A DNA stretch of 56,918 nucleotides, from contig JAUXOA010000097.1 of the NCBI GenBank assembly GCA_030682475.1, positions 1-56,918 on the forward strand, in the 5' to 3' direction. The DNA comes from Rhodoferax sp. (GTDB lineage: Bacteria > Pseudomonadota > Gammaproteobacteria > Burkholderiales > Burkholderiaceae_C). The notes beneath the pieces are model-generated. The model did no database searches. It saw only the letters and a list, made by a program, of their open reading frames with translations, and was not told where the DNA came from. How positions within the stretch are numbered: the first letter of the stretch is position 1; each line of letters opens with the position of its first letter. Positions 27,932 through 36,361 of the stretch are shown piece by piece. The position numbers and the translations under genes were made by a program.

Positions 27932-28843
27932 TCAGCGCAAGCGCGGATTGAGCGCATCGCGCAGCCAGTCGCCCAGCAGGTTCACGCTGAGTGATATCGT
28001 CACCAGCATGACGCCGGGAAATACCGTGATCCACCATTCACCGGAAAACAGGTAATCGTTGCCGATGCGAATCAAGGTGCCTAGCGAAGGCGAGGTCGGC
28101 GGCGCGCCCACCCCCAGAAAAGACAGGGTCGCTTCGGTGATGATGGCCGTCGCCACCTGAATCGTCGCCAGCACCAGCACCGGGCCCATCACATTGGGCA
28201 GCACATGGCGGCGCATGATGCGCAGTGGCGTCACGCCGGTTACTCGCGCTGCCTGCACATATTCCTTGTTGCGTTCGACCAGCGTCGAGCCGCGCACGGT
28301 GCGCGCGTACTGCACCCAGCCGGTCAGCGTGATCGAGACAATCAGCACCGCCAAAGCCAGCGAATCGTGCGCGTTGGGAAACAGCGCCCGGCCGACGCCG
28401 GCAATCAGCAAGGCCACCAGTATTGCCGGGAAAGACAGCATCACGTCGCACACGCGCATCAGGGCCGAGTCAATCCAGCCGCCATAAAACCCGGCCAGCA
28501 AACCCAAGCCGACGCCGAGCACGACCGACAGCAACACCGACGCAAAACCCACCGCCAGCGAGATGCGCGCGCCGTACATCAGGGCCGACAAAATGTCGCG
28601 TCCCTGGTCGTCGGTCCCCAGCAGGTACTTCGACGATCCCCCGGCCGACCAGGCCGGCGGCAGGCGCGCATCACTCAATTCCAGCGTGCTTAGGTCAAAC
28701 GGGTTATGCGGCGCCACGAAGCCCGCGAACACCGAAGCGAAAATACAGGTCAAAGCGACCGCAGCCGCAGCCATCGCCACCGGAGAGGTGCGAAAGCTGT
28801 AGCCGATGTCGCTGTCCCAGAAACGGGCAAGCGTGCTTTGCAT
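27932..28843 (-). CDS. Peptide-type ABC transporter permease (DppC-like)
   Basis: A 303-residue inner membrane permease with an N-terminal cytoplasmic segment, six membrane helices and the EAA loop (EYVQAARVTGVTPLRIMRRH then VLPNV). GTDDQGRDILSALMYGARIS before helix 2 is characteristic of DppC/OppC. The ATG is at 28843, since the codon at 28846 is TTG. It is separated from the amidohydrolase gene upstream by about 280 bases carrying an A-box/B-box element. Confidence 0.92.
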   Translation of the reverse strand: MQSTLARFWDSDIGYSFRTSPVAMAAAAVALTCIFASVFAGFVAPHNPFDLSTLELSDARLPPAWSAGGSSKYLLGTDDQGRDILSALMYGARISLAVGFASVLLSVVLGVGLGLLAGFYGGWIDSALMRVCDVMLSFPAILVALLIAGVGRALFPNAHDSLALAVLIVSITLTGWVQYARTVRGSTLVERNKEYVQAARVTGVTPLRIMRRHVLPNVMGPVLVLATIQVATAIITEATLSFLGVGAPPTSPSLGTLIRIGNDYLFSGEWWITVFPGVMLVTISLSVNLLGDWLRDALNPRLR

Positions 28844-28970
28844 CAACCGGGCTTATTTATTTGACCGCAGACGCTGAGAAACTCATAGCGAACAGCGCTG
28901 ATGCGACGCTGGTTGATCTCATATTTCTCTTAAATTTCATGATCATCTCCGGTTAAATAAACACTAACAA

Positions 28971-29127
28971 TTGCGGGACAGACCGCAGCTACCGACCCAA
29001 AAATCTTGCGGGACAGACCGCAGTTACATGCGCAATCGGCTCTTGCCGATTGCGGGGAAGTGAACAAGCTCTGTCCCCAACTGATCGTCAGGTGTTGGAT
29101 GTTCGCCAGCTCTGTCCTCAACTGATC
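28971..29127 (-). repeat. A-box/B-box 3' element, copy 2 (two A, two B)
   Basis: Read in the direction of the amidohydrolase gene (minus strand): A-boxes at 29127-29107 and 29086-29066 (CAGTTGAGGACAGAGC and a GGGG variant), about 41 bases apart with a conserved spacer (GGCGAACATCCAACACCTGA), then B-boxes at 29023-29006 and 28988-28971 (CTGCGGTCTGTCCCGCAA). The first A-box overlaps the amidohydrolase stop codon (29126-29128). Between A and B lies a short hairpin (CAATCGGC/GCCGATTG). Confidence 0.85.
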
Positions 29128-30352
29128 AAATTGGCATGGCCTGCTCCACCAGACTGGCGTGCAAAGCCGCGCCCAAAGGCAGAATAGCGTCGTTAAAGTC
29201 ATACCGGCTGTTGTGCAGGAAGCAACTCCCCACCCCATTTTCTTCGCCCTGGCCGATGCGCATGTAAGCCCCGGGCTTGACCTGCAGCATGAATGAAAAA
29301 TCTTCTGCGCCCATGCTGGGTTCCAGGTCGCGCACCACATGCTGAACGCCGACCATGCTTTGCGCCACGTCCGCGGCAAAGCGGGCCTCAGGTGCGCTGT
29401 TGATGGTGGCCGGGTACATGCGCTCGTAATGCACCGTGGCGGTAGCACCAAAACCCAGCGCCACGGCCTGGCACATTTCGTTCAAACGCCGCTCCACCAG
29501 CGCCTGCACAAGGGGGCTGAAGGTGCGTACCGTGCCCACCAGCGTGGCCGAATCCGGTATCACGCTCATGGCGCCGAGCTCACCCGCCCGCATGGCACAC
29601 AGGCTGATCACGGCACTGTCTATGGGTTTGACGTTGCGCGACACAATACTTTGCACCGCCGTGATGATGTGGGCCGCCACCAGCACCGGGTCAATCGCCT
29701 GGTAAGGATGGGCACCATGCCCGCCCCGGCCGCTGATCTCGATCGTGACGCGGTCCGCCGCCGCCATCATCGGCCCGGGGTTGATGCCAATCGTGCCGGG
29801 CCGCATGGCCGGCCAGTTGTGCATGCCATACACCGACTGCACCGCAAAGCGCTCAAACAAGCCGTCCTCGATCATGGCCTTGGCGCCCGCATAGCCCTCT
29901 TCACCCGGTTGAAAAATCAGCACCGCTGTGCCATCAAAGTTGCGCGTCGCGGCCAGGTAGCGCGCCGCCCCCACCAGCATCGCCGTGTGGCCGTCATGGC
30001 CACAGCCGTGCATCAGGCCGACCTTGGCTGATTTCCAGGCGAAATCGTTGTGCTCGGTCATGGGCAGGGCGTCCATGTCGGCGCGCAGGCCGATCATCTT
30101 GCCGCTGCTGCTTCGCTGGCCCTTGATGACAGCCACCAGGCCGGTCTTGCCGATGCCGGTGTGCACCGCATCCACCCCACAGCGCTGCAGCGCTTCTTTC
30201 ACACGGGCGGCGGTATAGACCTCTTCAAAGCCCAGTTCAGGGTGCGCATGCAGGTCACGGCGAAAGGCGGTGAGCTCCGGGTAGAACTCGCAGATTTGGG
30301 CAAAGGCGCGCCCCTTGACCTTCAGCGTTGGCGCAGGACGAGGCGCCAGCAT
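29126..30352 (-). CDS. M20 family amidohydrolase/aminoacylase
   Basis: A 408-residue zinc-dependent hydrolase of the hippurate hydrolase/HipO group. Metal and active-site motifs: GLRADMDALPM, MHGCGHDGHTAMLVGAARYL (Cys, His ligands), FQPGEEGYAGAKAMI (catalytic and ligand Glu) and SMGAEDFSFML. The dimerisation insert (GRGGHGAHPYQAIDPV) is present. Start is ATG 30352, overlapping the permease stop (TGATG); the preceding in-frame TTG is less likely. It sits between two permease genes of a peptide importer, so imported N-acyl amino acids or dipeptides are plausible substrates. Its stop codon lies inside a 3' repeat. Confidence 0.92.
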   Translation of the reverse strand: MLAPRPAPTLKVKGRAFAQICEFYPELTAFRRDLHAHPELGFEEVYTAARVKEALQRCGVDAVHTGIGKTGLVAVIKGQRSSSGKMIGLRADMDALPMTEHNDFAWKSAKVGLMHGCGHDGHTAMLVGAARYLAATRNFDGTAVLIFQPGEEGYAGAKAMIEDGLFERFAVQSVYGMHNWPAMRPGTIGINPGPMMAAADRVTIEISGRGGHGAHPYQAIDPVLVAAHIITAVQSIVSRNVKPIDSAVISLCAMRAGELGAMSVIPDSATLVGTVRTFSPLVQALVERRLNEMCQAVALGFGATATVHYERMYPATINSAPEARFAADVAQSMVGVQHVVRDLEPSMGAEDFSFMLQVKPGAYMRIGQGEENGVGSCFLHNSRYDFNDAILPLGAALHASLVEQAMPI

Positions 30353-31332
30353 CAATGGCCTCCCGCGCTACCCACGCGCAAGCGCGGGTCAACGACAAAA
30401 TACAGCAAGTCAACCACCAGGTTGATCACGACGAAGATCAGCGCAATCAGGCACAAATAGGCCGCCATCACGGGAATGTCGGCAAAGGTCACGGCCTGAA
30501 TAAACAGCAGCCCCATGCCGGGCCACTGGAACACGGTTTCGGTGATGATGGCAAAAGCAATCAGCCCCCCCAGTTGCAGGCCGGTGATGGTCATCACCGG
30601 CACCAGGGTGTTTTTGAGCGCATGTCCAAAGTGAATGGCGCGGTTGCTTAAGCCCCGCGCGCGGGCAAACTTGATGTAGTCGGTGCGCAGTACTTCGAGC
30701 ATTTCGGCCCGCACCAGCCGCATGATCAGCGTGAGCTGAAAAATGGCCAGCGTCACGGCCGGCAAGACGATGTGCTGCCAACCCTTGGCCGTCATGAGGC
30801 CGCTGCTCCACCAGCCCATCTGCACCACCTCACCGCGCCCGAAACTGGGAAACCAGCCCAGGCCCACCGCGAAAAAAAGAATCAGCAAAATCCCGATCAG
30901 GAAAGTCGGCAGCGACACCCCCAGCAGAGAAATGGTCATGAACAAATGGCTCATGAAGCTGCCCCGGCGCAAAGCCGCATAGACCCCCATGGGCACTCCT
31001 ATCAGCAATGCCAGCAAGGCCGCGACCAGCGCCAGCTCCAATGTGGCGGGCAAGCGCTCGGCGATCAGGCGCGAGACCTTGGCCCCCTGGCGCAGGCTCA
31101 GACCAAACTCGCCCTGCACGGCGTTCACCAGAAAGTGGCCGAACTGCACAAAAAAAGCCTGGTCCAGCCCCAAATCGGCGCGCAGCTCCCTGATTTTATC
31201 GGGCGTTGCGTCCTGTCCGAGAAGAAACACCACCGGGTCGCCAACATACTGAAAAAGCATGAAGGCAATGAAGGCCACCGTGACCATCACGATCACGGCC
31301 TGAAGCAGGCGACGAATAATAAATGCAAACAT
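30352..31332 (-). CDS. Peptide-type ABC transporter permease (DppB-like)
   Basis: A 326-residue inner membrane permease with six predicted helices. The N-terminus MFAFIIRRLLQAVIVMVTVA, the loop DPVVFLLGQDATPDKIRELR and the EAA loop (DYIKFARARGLSNRAIHFGH, then ALKNTLVPV) are typical of DppB/GsiC. It starts 71 bases after the binding protein gene, with a hairpin between them. Confidence 0.93.
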   Translation of the reverse strand: MFAFIIRRLLQAVIVMVTVAFIAFMLFQYVGDPVVFLLGQDATPDKIRELRADLGLDQAFFVQFGHFLVNAVQGEFGLSLRQGAKVSRLIAERLPATLELALVAALLALLIGVPMGVYAALRRGSFMSHLFMTISLLGVSLPTFLIGILLILFFAVGLGWFPSFGRGEVVQMGWWSSGLMTAKGWQHIVLPAVTLAIFQLTLIMRLVRAEMLEVLRTDYIKFARARGLSNRAIHFGHALKNTLVPVMTITGLQLGGLIAFAIITETVFQWPGMGLLFIQAVTFADIPVMAAYLCLIALIFVVINLVVDLLYFVVDPRLRVGSAGGH

Positions 31333-31370
31333 CGGGTAAGGTTTTTATCGAGAACCGATGCTAGCAGAGC

Positions 31371-31392
31371 AAAGGACCCCGCAGGGCCCTTT
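31371..31392 (-). terminator. Hairpin between binding protein and permease genes
   Basis: AAAGGACCC (31371-31379) faces GGGCCCTTT (31384-31392) with one mismatch and a four-base loop. On the minus strand it follows the binding protein stop by about 11 bases and ends in a short T run. It may act as a partial terminator or mRNA stabiliser that keeps binding protein levels above those of the permeases, as in many importers. Confidence 0.55.
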
Positions 31393-31403
31393 TCGTGGCA
31401 GGC

Positions 31404-32975
31404 TCAATTAACCTTGATGAGTCGCCAGTCAAGCCGGTTGTCAGCCCGGTGCACGACGTCGATGCTCTTCTTCATCGCCCAGGGGATCACCTGGTTGTGC
31501 AGGGGGATGTGGGCCACATCATCATTTTGCAGTTGCAACGCTTCCGTCAGCAGTTTGGTGCGCAGCTTCAGGTCGGTTTCTTTTTTGGTGCGCTCAACGA
31601 GGGCGTCCATGCGCGGGTTGCTGTAGCGACCGGCGTTGTAGTTGCCATCGCCCCCCGCGCCCACCGAACGGGTGAGCGACTGCAGGCTGTACAGCGCGTC
31701 AAACGTCGGCACACCCCAGCCCATGCTGGCTTCATAGCGCTGGATCATCGGGAAGTAGGTCACCAGCGGTAGCGTGCGCAGCTTGGCCTTGATGCCAACC
31801 TTGGCCCACATCGCCGTGACGGCCTGGCAGATTTCCTCGTCGTTGATGTAGCGGTTGTTCGGGCAGGCAAAGTCCACTTCAAAACCATTCGGATAACCCG
31901 CTTCAGCCAACTGCTTTCTGGAAGCTTTCGGGTCGTAGGGATGACGCTTGTCCACCCCTTTGGTCCAGCCGGTCACCTGATGCGCCACCAGCGCACCGGT
32001 GGGCTGGCTCAAACCGCGCATGGTGACGCGGCTGATGCTGTTGATGTCGATCGCCTGGTACAGCGCCTTGCGCACACGCAGGTCTTTCAGCGGGTTTTTG
32101 CCCTTGACGTTAGAGCCCGGCAGCTCATCGCGGAACTGGTCCATGCCAAAGAAGATGGTGCGGTTTTCCACGCCGTCCATCACCTTGAGGTTGGCGTGGT
32201 TGCGCATGCGGCTCAGGTCCTGCAGGCTGGGATCGAGAACAAAGTCAATCTCGCCCGACAGCAGCGCCGCCACCCGCGTTGCCTCTGACTTGATCGGCGT
32301 GTAGATGATCTCGGTGACGTTGGTGGGAATGTTGCCCCAGTAGTTCGGGTTCTTCACCAGCACCAGCTTCTGGTCGGGCTGCCACTCCTTGACCATGTAG
32401 GGTCCGCTGCCCATGGCATTGCGGTGGGAAAAAGTTTCATCCTTGGTGCGGATGTCCTTGGGCTCCTGCGATTTGTTCTTCTCGGCCCAGGCCTTGCTCA
32501 TGATGCGCAGCTCGGTCAACTGGTTCAGCAGCACCGGGTTCGGGCCTTTCATGATGAGATCGACGGTGTTGTCGTTGACCTTCACCACCTTGTCGATGCC
32601 CTGGGTGTAGACCGCGTAGTTCGAGCTCTTGGACATGGCGCGGGTGATGGAATACACCACGTCATCGGCGGTGAGCGGCATGCCGTCGCTGAACTTCACG
32701 CCGGAACGCAAAGTGAAGCGCAACTGCGTCGGCGAAATGTCTTTCCAACTGGTCGCGAGCTGGCCTTCGAGCTTGAAGGTCTGGCTGTTGTAATAGACCA
32801 GCGAGTCATAGATGGCTGCGTGCACGCCATTGCCGAGCGCATTGTTCTGCGAATGGATGTCCAGCGTCGGAATGTCGCTGGCGCTAGACCATTTGAACGG
32901 CTTGGCATGAACCGCCGGTGCAACTGCCAAGACCGCCAGCGCGGCAGCAGACCAGAGTGTCAGTTTAAGTTTCAT
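31404..32975 (-). CDS. Peptide-type ABC transporter substrate-binding protein
   Basis: A 523-residue secreted family 5 binding protein (DppA/GsiB-like). Signal peptide 1-24 (AVLAVAPAVHA), then FKWSSASDIPTLDIHSQNNA, SWKDISPTQLRFTLRSGVKF, MGSGPYMVKEWQPDQKLVLV and the downstream DVNS-type repeats usual for the family. It is first in the operon. RBS AAGGTG. The ligand cannot be predicted; the neighbouring amidohydrolase suggests peptides or N-acyl amino acids. Confidence 0.93.
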   Translation of the reverse strand: MKLKLTLWSAAALAVLAVAPAVHAKPFKWSSASDIPTLDIHSQNNALGNGVHAAIYDSLVYYNSQTFKLEGQLATSWKDISPTQLRFTLRSGVKFSDGMPLTADDVVYSITRAMSKSSNYAVYTQGIDKVVKVNDNTVDLIMKGPNPVLLNQLTELRIMSKAWAEKNKSQEPKDIRTKDETFSHRNAMGSGPYMVKEWQPDQKLVLVKNPNYWGNIPTNVTEIIYTPIKSEATRVAALLSGEIDFVLDPSLQDLSRMRNHANLKVMDGVENRTIFFGMDQFRDELPGSNVKGKNPLKDLRVRKALYQAIDINSISRVTMRGLSQPTGALVAHQVTGWTKGVDKRHPYDPKASRKQLAEAGYPNGFEVDFACPNNRYINDEEICQAVTAMWAKVGIKAKLRTLPLVTYFPMIQRYEASMGWGVPTFDALYSLQSLTRSVGAGGDGNYNAGRYSNPRMDALVERTKKETDLKLRTKLLTEALQLQNDDVAHIPLHNQVIPWAMKKSIDVVHRADNRLDWRLIKVN

Positions 32976-33075
32976 AGAACACCTTATGAATTGAAAGACG
33001 CCTACTATGCCTCAAGAACGGTCGGGGCGTTATAGGGGGTTTCCTTGAGCCCTTTTGCCCGCGTGTCACGGACGG

Positions 33076-33858
33076 CTATTTTTTGGCCAGCAGCGCCGGG
33101 CTCAGCCGCACCAGGCCATACCATGCCACAGCGGTGGCTCGGGTGTTGTCGCTGTCGGTCATGATACCTATGCCCAGCAAGGCGCCGGGGGGTTCGCCAA
33201 AGGCCGCCTCGAAATCGGCACGGATGTCACGCTCATAGTCCAGCCACTGGTTCAGGTTTTTACCGCCCGACTCCACCACCAGCTTGCGAATGCGGTCGGT
33301 GCGCGGGTTGACGATGACGGCGCCCGGTGCGCGCGTGTTGCACCACACATACATCAGCGTGGCATAGGGCAAGGGCTCACCGGCGATGGTGTGTGACAGT
33401 TCGGAGAGCATGGCGTTCCTGGCTGAAAACCTGGAACGGTCACCGTCAAAAGTCAGCACGATGCGCACCGGCGAATCATCAAGCTCGCGCTGCGCCATAT
33501 CGGCCTGGGCGATCAATGCGGGGACTTTCCAGGAGAATTTGACACTGCCCAGAGCGGGGGGCGGGATATGCACGGCCTGGCGCAATAGGCTGGCCGAAGC
33601 GTTGGCGTGTGCTGCCATGGCATGGCGGCCATCCAGTCGGGTGTAGGCAAATTCGGAGGCTTGTTTGCCGGGCAGTGGGTAGTGTTGCCACAAGGGCGCG
33701 CTAGTGCTGGCCGGCGCAACACCCGGCTGCAGTGGTGTCAGAGTCCATGCATTGGCGTCCACACCCACACCCGCATCAGCCTGCTTGCCCGAATCGGGCA
33801 GCACGCTGCAGGCAGCAAGCGGCAGCAACAGGCAAAGAGAAAAATACTTCAGCAGCAT
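33076..33858 (-). CDS. Hypothetical lipoprotein
   Basis: A 260-residue protein with a lipobox (LLPLAACSV; Cys18 in the ATG 33858 frame), so probably anchored to the outer membrane. The rest is mixed alpha/beta with no motif I know; parts such as LTFDGDRSRFSARNAMLSEL and PYATLMYVWCNTR suggest the DUF3047 family, moderately. The longer frame start at 33870 is TTG. It lies between the transporter operon and the porin terminator. Confidence 0.7.
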   Translation of the reverse strand: MLLKYFSLCLLLPLAACSVLPDSGKQADAGVGVDANAWTLTPLQPGVAPASTSAPLWQHYPLPGKQASEFAYTRLDGRHAMAAHANASASLLRQAVHIPPPALGSVKFSWKVPALIAQADMAQRELDDSPVRIVLTFDGDRSRFSARNAMLSELSHTIAGEPLPYATLMYVWCNTRAPGAVIVNPRTDRIRKLVVESGGKNLNQWLDYERDIRADFEAAFGEPPGALLGIGIMTDSDNTRATAVAWYGLVRLSPALLAKK

Positions 33859-33879
33859 GTACAATTTCAAACCAATTAA

Positions 33880-33900
33880 TTGGAATCTGACCCCAATTAA
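33880..33900. repeat. Short dispersed motif, copy 1
   Basis: TTGGAATCTGACCCC (33880-33894) lies inside AATTGG...CCAATT, a weak palindrome. The identical 15-mer recurs at 48881-48895 inside cca. Similar GGGGTCAGATTCC repeats are common in proteobacteria; the link to REP-type elements is from memory. Confidence 0.6.
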
Positions 33901-33910
33901 CTTAACAACA

Positions 33911-33942
33911 AAAAACCCACTGTGTCGCCACAGCGGGTTTTT
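33911..33942 (-). terminator. Rho-independent terminator of the porin gene
   Basis: AAAAACCCACTGTG (33911-33924) faces CACAGCGGGTTTTT (33929-33942) with one A/C mismatch and a TCGC loop. On the minus strand it ends in a T run. It lies about 40 bases past the porin stop and may also work in the other direction. Confidence 0.85.
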
Positions 33943-33982
33943 ATGTTTCTATACCTTTAACTGACGGATGTCAGCGTGGGGC

Positions 33983-34900
33983 TTAGAAGTTGTGGCGAAG
34001 GCCTACACCGTAGGTGTTGACAGCAGAGACGCCAACAACAGAGGAGCCATCACGCAGGTAAGCACCATACGCGGTAGTGCGCTTGCTCAGAGGGTACTTG
34101 ACTTCAGCCAGCCAGTCGGTGCTCTTGACCGCGCTGCCAGTGTCGCGGGCAATATCAAGCACCAGGCTCACAGGACCCAAGTTGGCACCAGCACCAATGG
34201 TAAAGCCTTTCTTGGCACCGGCTGGATCCTGCAGGCTGCCAGCCACCTGGAAAGCACCGAAGTTGTACTTGGCGCCCAGAGCCACGTTGCGGGCAGCATT
34301 GGCAACTTTGTTGTACGAAAAACCAACCGTCAGCGGGCCAGCACCGTAGATGGCGTTCATGTCAACCTTGGAGTTATTGACAGGGGCACCCATATCAGCG
34401 TCGGTAACGTAACCGAGGGTCGCGCTAAAACCGCCCATCTTGGGGGTGGTGTAGCTGATTTGGCTGTTGTTACGCGGACCTGCGCCAGCAAAGCCGAACT
34501 GGTTAGCAACAACACTGTAGTTGGCGCTACCGGTCAGTTCCCAGGCGACGAAGCCGAAGAACGAGGGGGTCAGGGTGCGGCCCAGCAAGACAGTACCGAA
34601 GTTACCTGACAGGGACATGTTGGCAGCACGATCGAAAGCGGCGACACTGGTTGCGCCAGTTTCAGCATTGATGCCTTGTTCGAAGTTGAAGGAAGCCTTC
34701 AGGCCACCGCCGAGGTCTTCGGTGCCACGCACGCCCAGACGGCTGCTGCCGTTGTTAAAGCCGTTACCAGACATTTGAGTGGGAGTGCCAGTTGCTTTGA
34801 CCAGCGACAGGTCAGCCACGCCATACATCGTCACGGTGGATTGTGCAGAAGCGGCGCTGACAACAGCCAGAGCAGCCAGAGCGATGAGGGTTTTTTTCAT
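33983..34900 (-). CDS. Gram-negative porin
   Basis: A 305-residue outer membrane 16-strand barrel of the Comamonadaceae/Burkholderiales porin family. Signal peptide 1-20 (ends SAASA), then QSTVTMYGVADLSLVKATGT, RLGVRGTEDLGGGLKASFNF, and the C-terminal aromatic signal YGVGLRHNF required for barrel assembly. The ATG at 34900 has GGAGAATT upstream; five extra codons in the open frame are not used. It is monocistronic, with its own terminator and a hairpin in the leader. Confidence 0.95.
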   Translation of the reverse strand: MKKTLIALAALAVVSAASAQSTVTMYGVADLSLVKATGTPTQMSGNGFNNGSSRLGVRGTEDLGGGLKASFNFEQGINAETGATSVAAFDRAANMSLSGNFGTVLLGRTLTPSFFGFVAWELTGSANYSVVANQFGFAGAGPRNNSQISYTTPKMGGFSATLGYVTDADMGAPVNNSKVDMNAIYGAGPLTVGFSYNKVANAARNVALGAKYNFGAFQVAGSLQDPAGAKKGFTIGAGANLGPVSLVLDIARDTGSAVKSTDWLAEVKYPLSKRTTAYGAYLRDGSSVVGVSAVNTYGVGLRHNF

Positions 34901-35224
34901 TTCAGAATTCTCCAAAGGTTAAACATAGGGCGCCGGTTTATGAGTCTCGGACCCCGGGCCAACCTCCTATTTCAGGAAGTTGGCTCTATTGAACCAGAGG
35001 CCGGAGGGCTTGGCAAAGAAACGACGGTAAAAACGGGAAAATCCTGCGCTTTCGTTGTGGGCTTGCAACAAGTTGAGGCATGAAACGCACTGGACCGCCA
35101 ATTTCCAAGGGGACTGAAAAACAAGCATTCCATGTTATACAATTTTCTGAGGAAAATACAGGGTCTTTGAAGCGCCCCCTGGGGTTCATGTGATTAATCC
35201 GTTTGCCAACCTCGAAACACCCTG
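34901..35224. promoter_or_regulatory. Divergent region between porin and coq7
   Basis: About 324 bases without a gene. The porin leader contains a hairpin (CCAACCTCC 34959-34967 against GGAAGTTGG 34975-34983), about 60 bases before the porin start, a possible regulatory or stabilising 5' structure. For coq7, CTGAAA (35114-35119) and TATACA (35136-35141), 16 bases apart, form a weak sigma70-like promoter. Confidence 0.4.
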
Positions 35225-35842
35225 ATGGACCCACTTTTAACGGCCGCCGACGCCGCCTTGCGCACCCTGTTTGCCACACCGCGCGCCACCCAGGCCTGCC
35301 CGACGCTCACCAGCGAAGCGACCGAGCTGTCGGCCATTGAAAAAGCCCAATCGGGCGCCCTGATGCGGGTCAACCATGTGGGCGAGGTGTGCGCCCAGGC
35401 GCTTTACACGGCGCAGGCATTTGCTACTCAAAATGACGCGTTGCGCGCGTATTTCACGAGAGCCAGCGCCGAGGAGGCCGATCATCTGGCGTGGACGAGG
35501 CAGCGCCTGGACGAGCTTGGCGCACGCCCTTCGCTGCTCAACCCGCTGTGGTACGCCGGGGCCTTCGGGCTGGGCCTGCTGGCTGCGCGGCTGGGCGACC
35601 GGGTGAGTCTGGCTTTTGTGGCGGAAACTGAAAACCAGGTAGGCGCGCATCTGGAGAGCCACCTGACACTGCTGCCGGCCAATGACCACGCCTCGCGCGC
35701 GATCGTGGCACAGATGAAAGATGACGAGGCGCGCCATGCACTGGACGCGAAGAAGGCCGGGGCGGTTGAGCTGCCGCCAGTCGTCAAGCGTCTCATGCGC
35801 GCCGCCGCCCGGGTGATGACGACGGTGGCGCACCGGGTGTAA
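35225..35842 (+). CDS. coq7: Coq7-type demethoxyubiquinone hydroxylase
   Basis: A 205-residue di-iron monooxygenase that hydroxylates 2-polyprenyl-3-methyl-6-methoxy-1,4-benzoquinol in ubiquinone synthesis. Ligand motifs in order: Glu in [13 protein letters not shown] (about E54), [22 protein letters not shown] and [14 protein letters not shown]. Length and layout match the Comamonadaceae form. Starts at ATG 35225 after a long leader; no strong RBS. Adjacent to and divergent from the porin gene. Confidence 0.93.
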   Translation: MDPLLTAADAALRTLFATPRATQACPTLTSEATELSAIEKAQSGALMRVNHVGEVCAQALYTAQAFATQNDALRAYFTRASAEEADHLAWTRQRLDELGARPSLLNPLWYAGAFGLGLLAARLGDRVSLAFVAETENQVGAHLESHLTLLPANDHASRAIVAQMKDDEARHALDAKKAGAVELPPVVKRLMRAAARVMTTVAHRV

Positions 35843-36292
35843 TCACGACTCGATCAGCTCAAAACTGGTGCTGATTTCGGCTGTCTTGCCCAGCATGATG
35901 CTGGCGGAACAGTATTTTTCGTGGCTCATGGCGATGGCGCGCTCCACCGCCACCGCCGGAATAGATTTGCCGGTCACCGTGAAATGCATGTTGATGCGGG
36001 TGAACACCTTGGGATCGACATCGGCCCGCTCGGCCGTCAGCTTGACCGAGCAGCCACGCACGTCATGCCGGCCGCGCTTGAGGATCAGCACCACATCAAA
36101 AGCGCTGCAGCCGCCGGTGCCGGCCAGTACCGTTTCCAGCGGGCGTGGCGCCAGGTTCTGCCCCCCGTTTTCAGGTTGGGCAGCGTCCGGCGCGCCGTCC
36201 ATCACCAGGGTGTGGCCACTGCCGGTCTCAGCCACAAACCCCATGCCGGAACGCGTGCCAAGCGCCCCGGTCCAGCTCACTGTGCATTCCAT
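35843..36292 (-). CDS. OsmC family protein
   Basis: A 149-residue peroxide-reducing type thiol protein. The two redox Cys are present: Cys62 in LAGTGGCSAFDVVLIL and Cys128 in MSHEKYCSASIML. The ATG at 36292 begins MECTVSW, the usual family start, and a purine-rich AAAGGGCG lies upstream; longer open sequence lacks family character. It converges on coq7, with the stops one base apart (35842/35843). Of the OsmC subgroups it is closest to the YhfA type. Confidence 0.88.
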   Translation of the reverse strand: MECTVSWTGALGTRSGMGFVAETGSGHTLVMDGAPDAAQPENGGQNLAPRPLETVLAGTGGCSAFDVVLILKRGRHDVRGCSVKLTAERADVDPKVFTRINMHFTVTGKSIPAVAVERAIAMSHEKYCSASIMLGKTAEISTSFELIES

Positions 36293-36361
36293 AATGATGT
36301 TCGCCCTTTGCTTTAAAAGTGATGATTGTCGCCTTTGCCAGGCGCTTATCATCGAGCCTCC

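Noticed and set aside
28855..28880. ACCGCAGACGCTGAG and the CAGAGG-type runs at 17025-17060 as a repeat family
   Set aside because: Short and imperfect; no consistent unit could be defined within this window.
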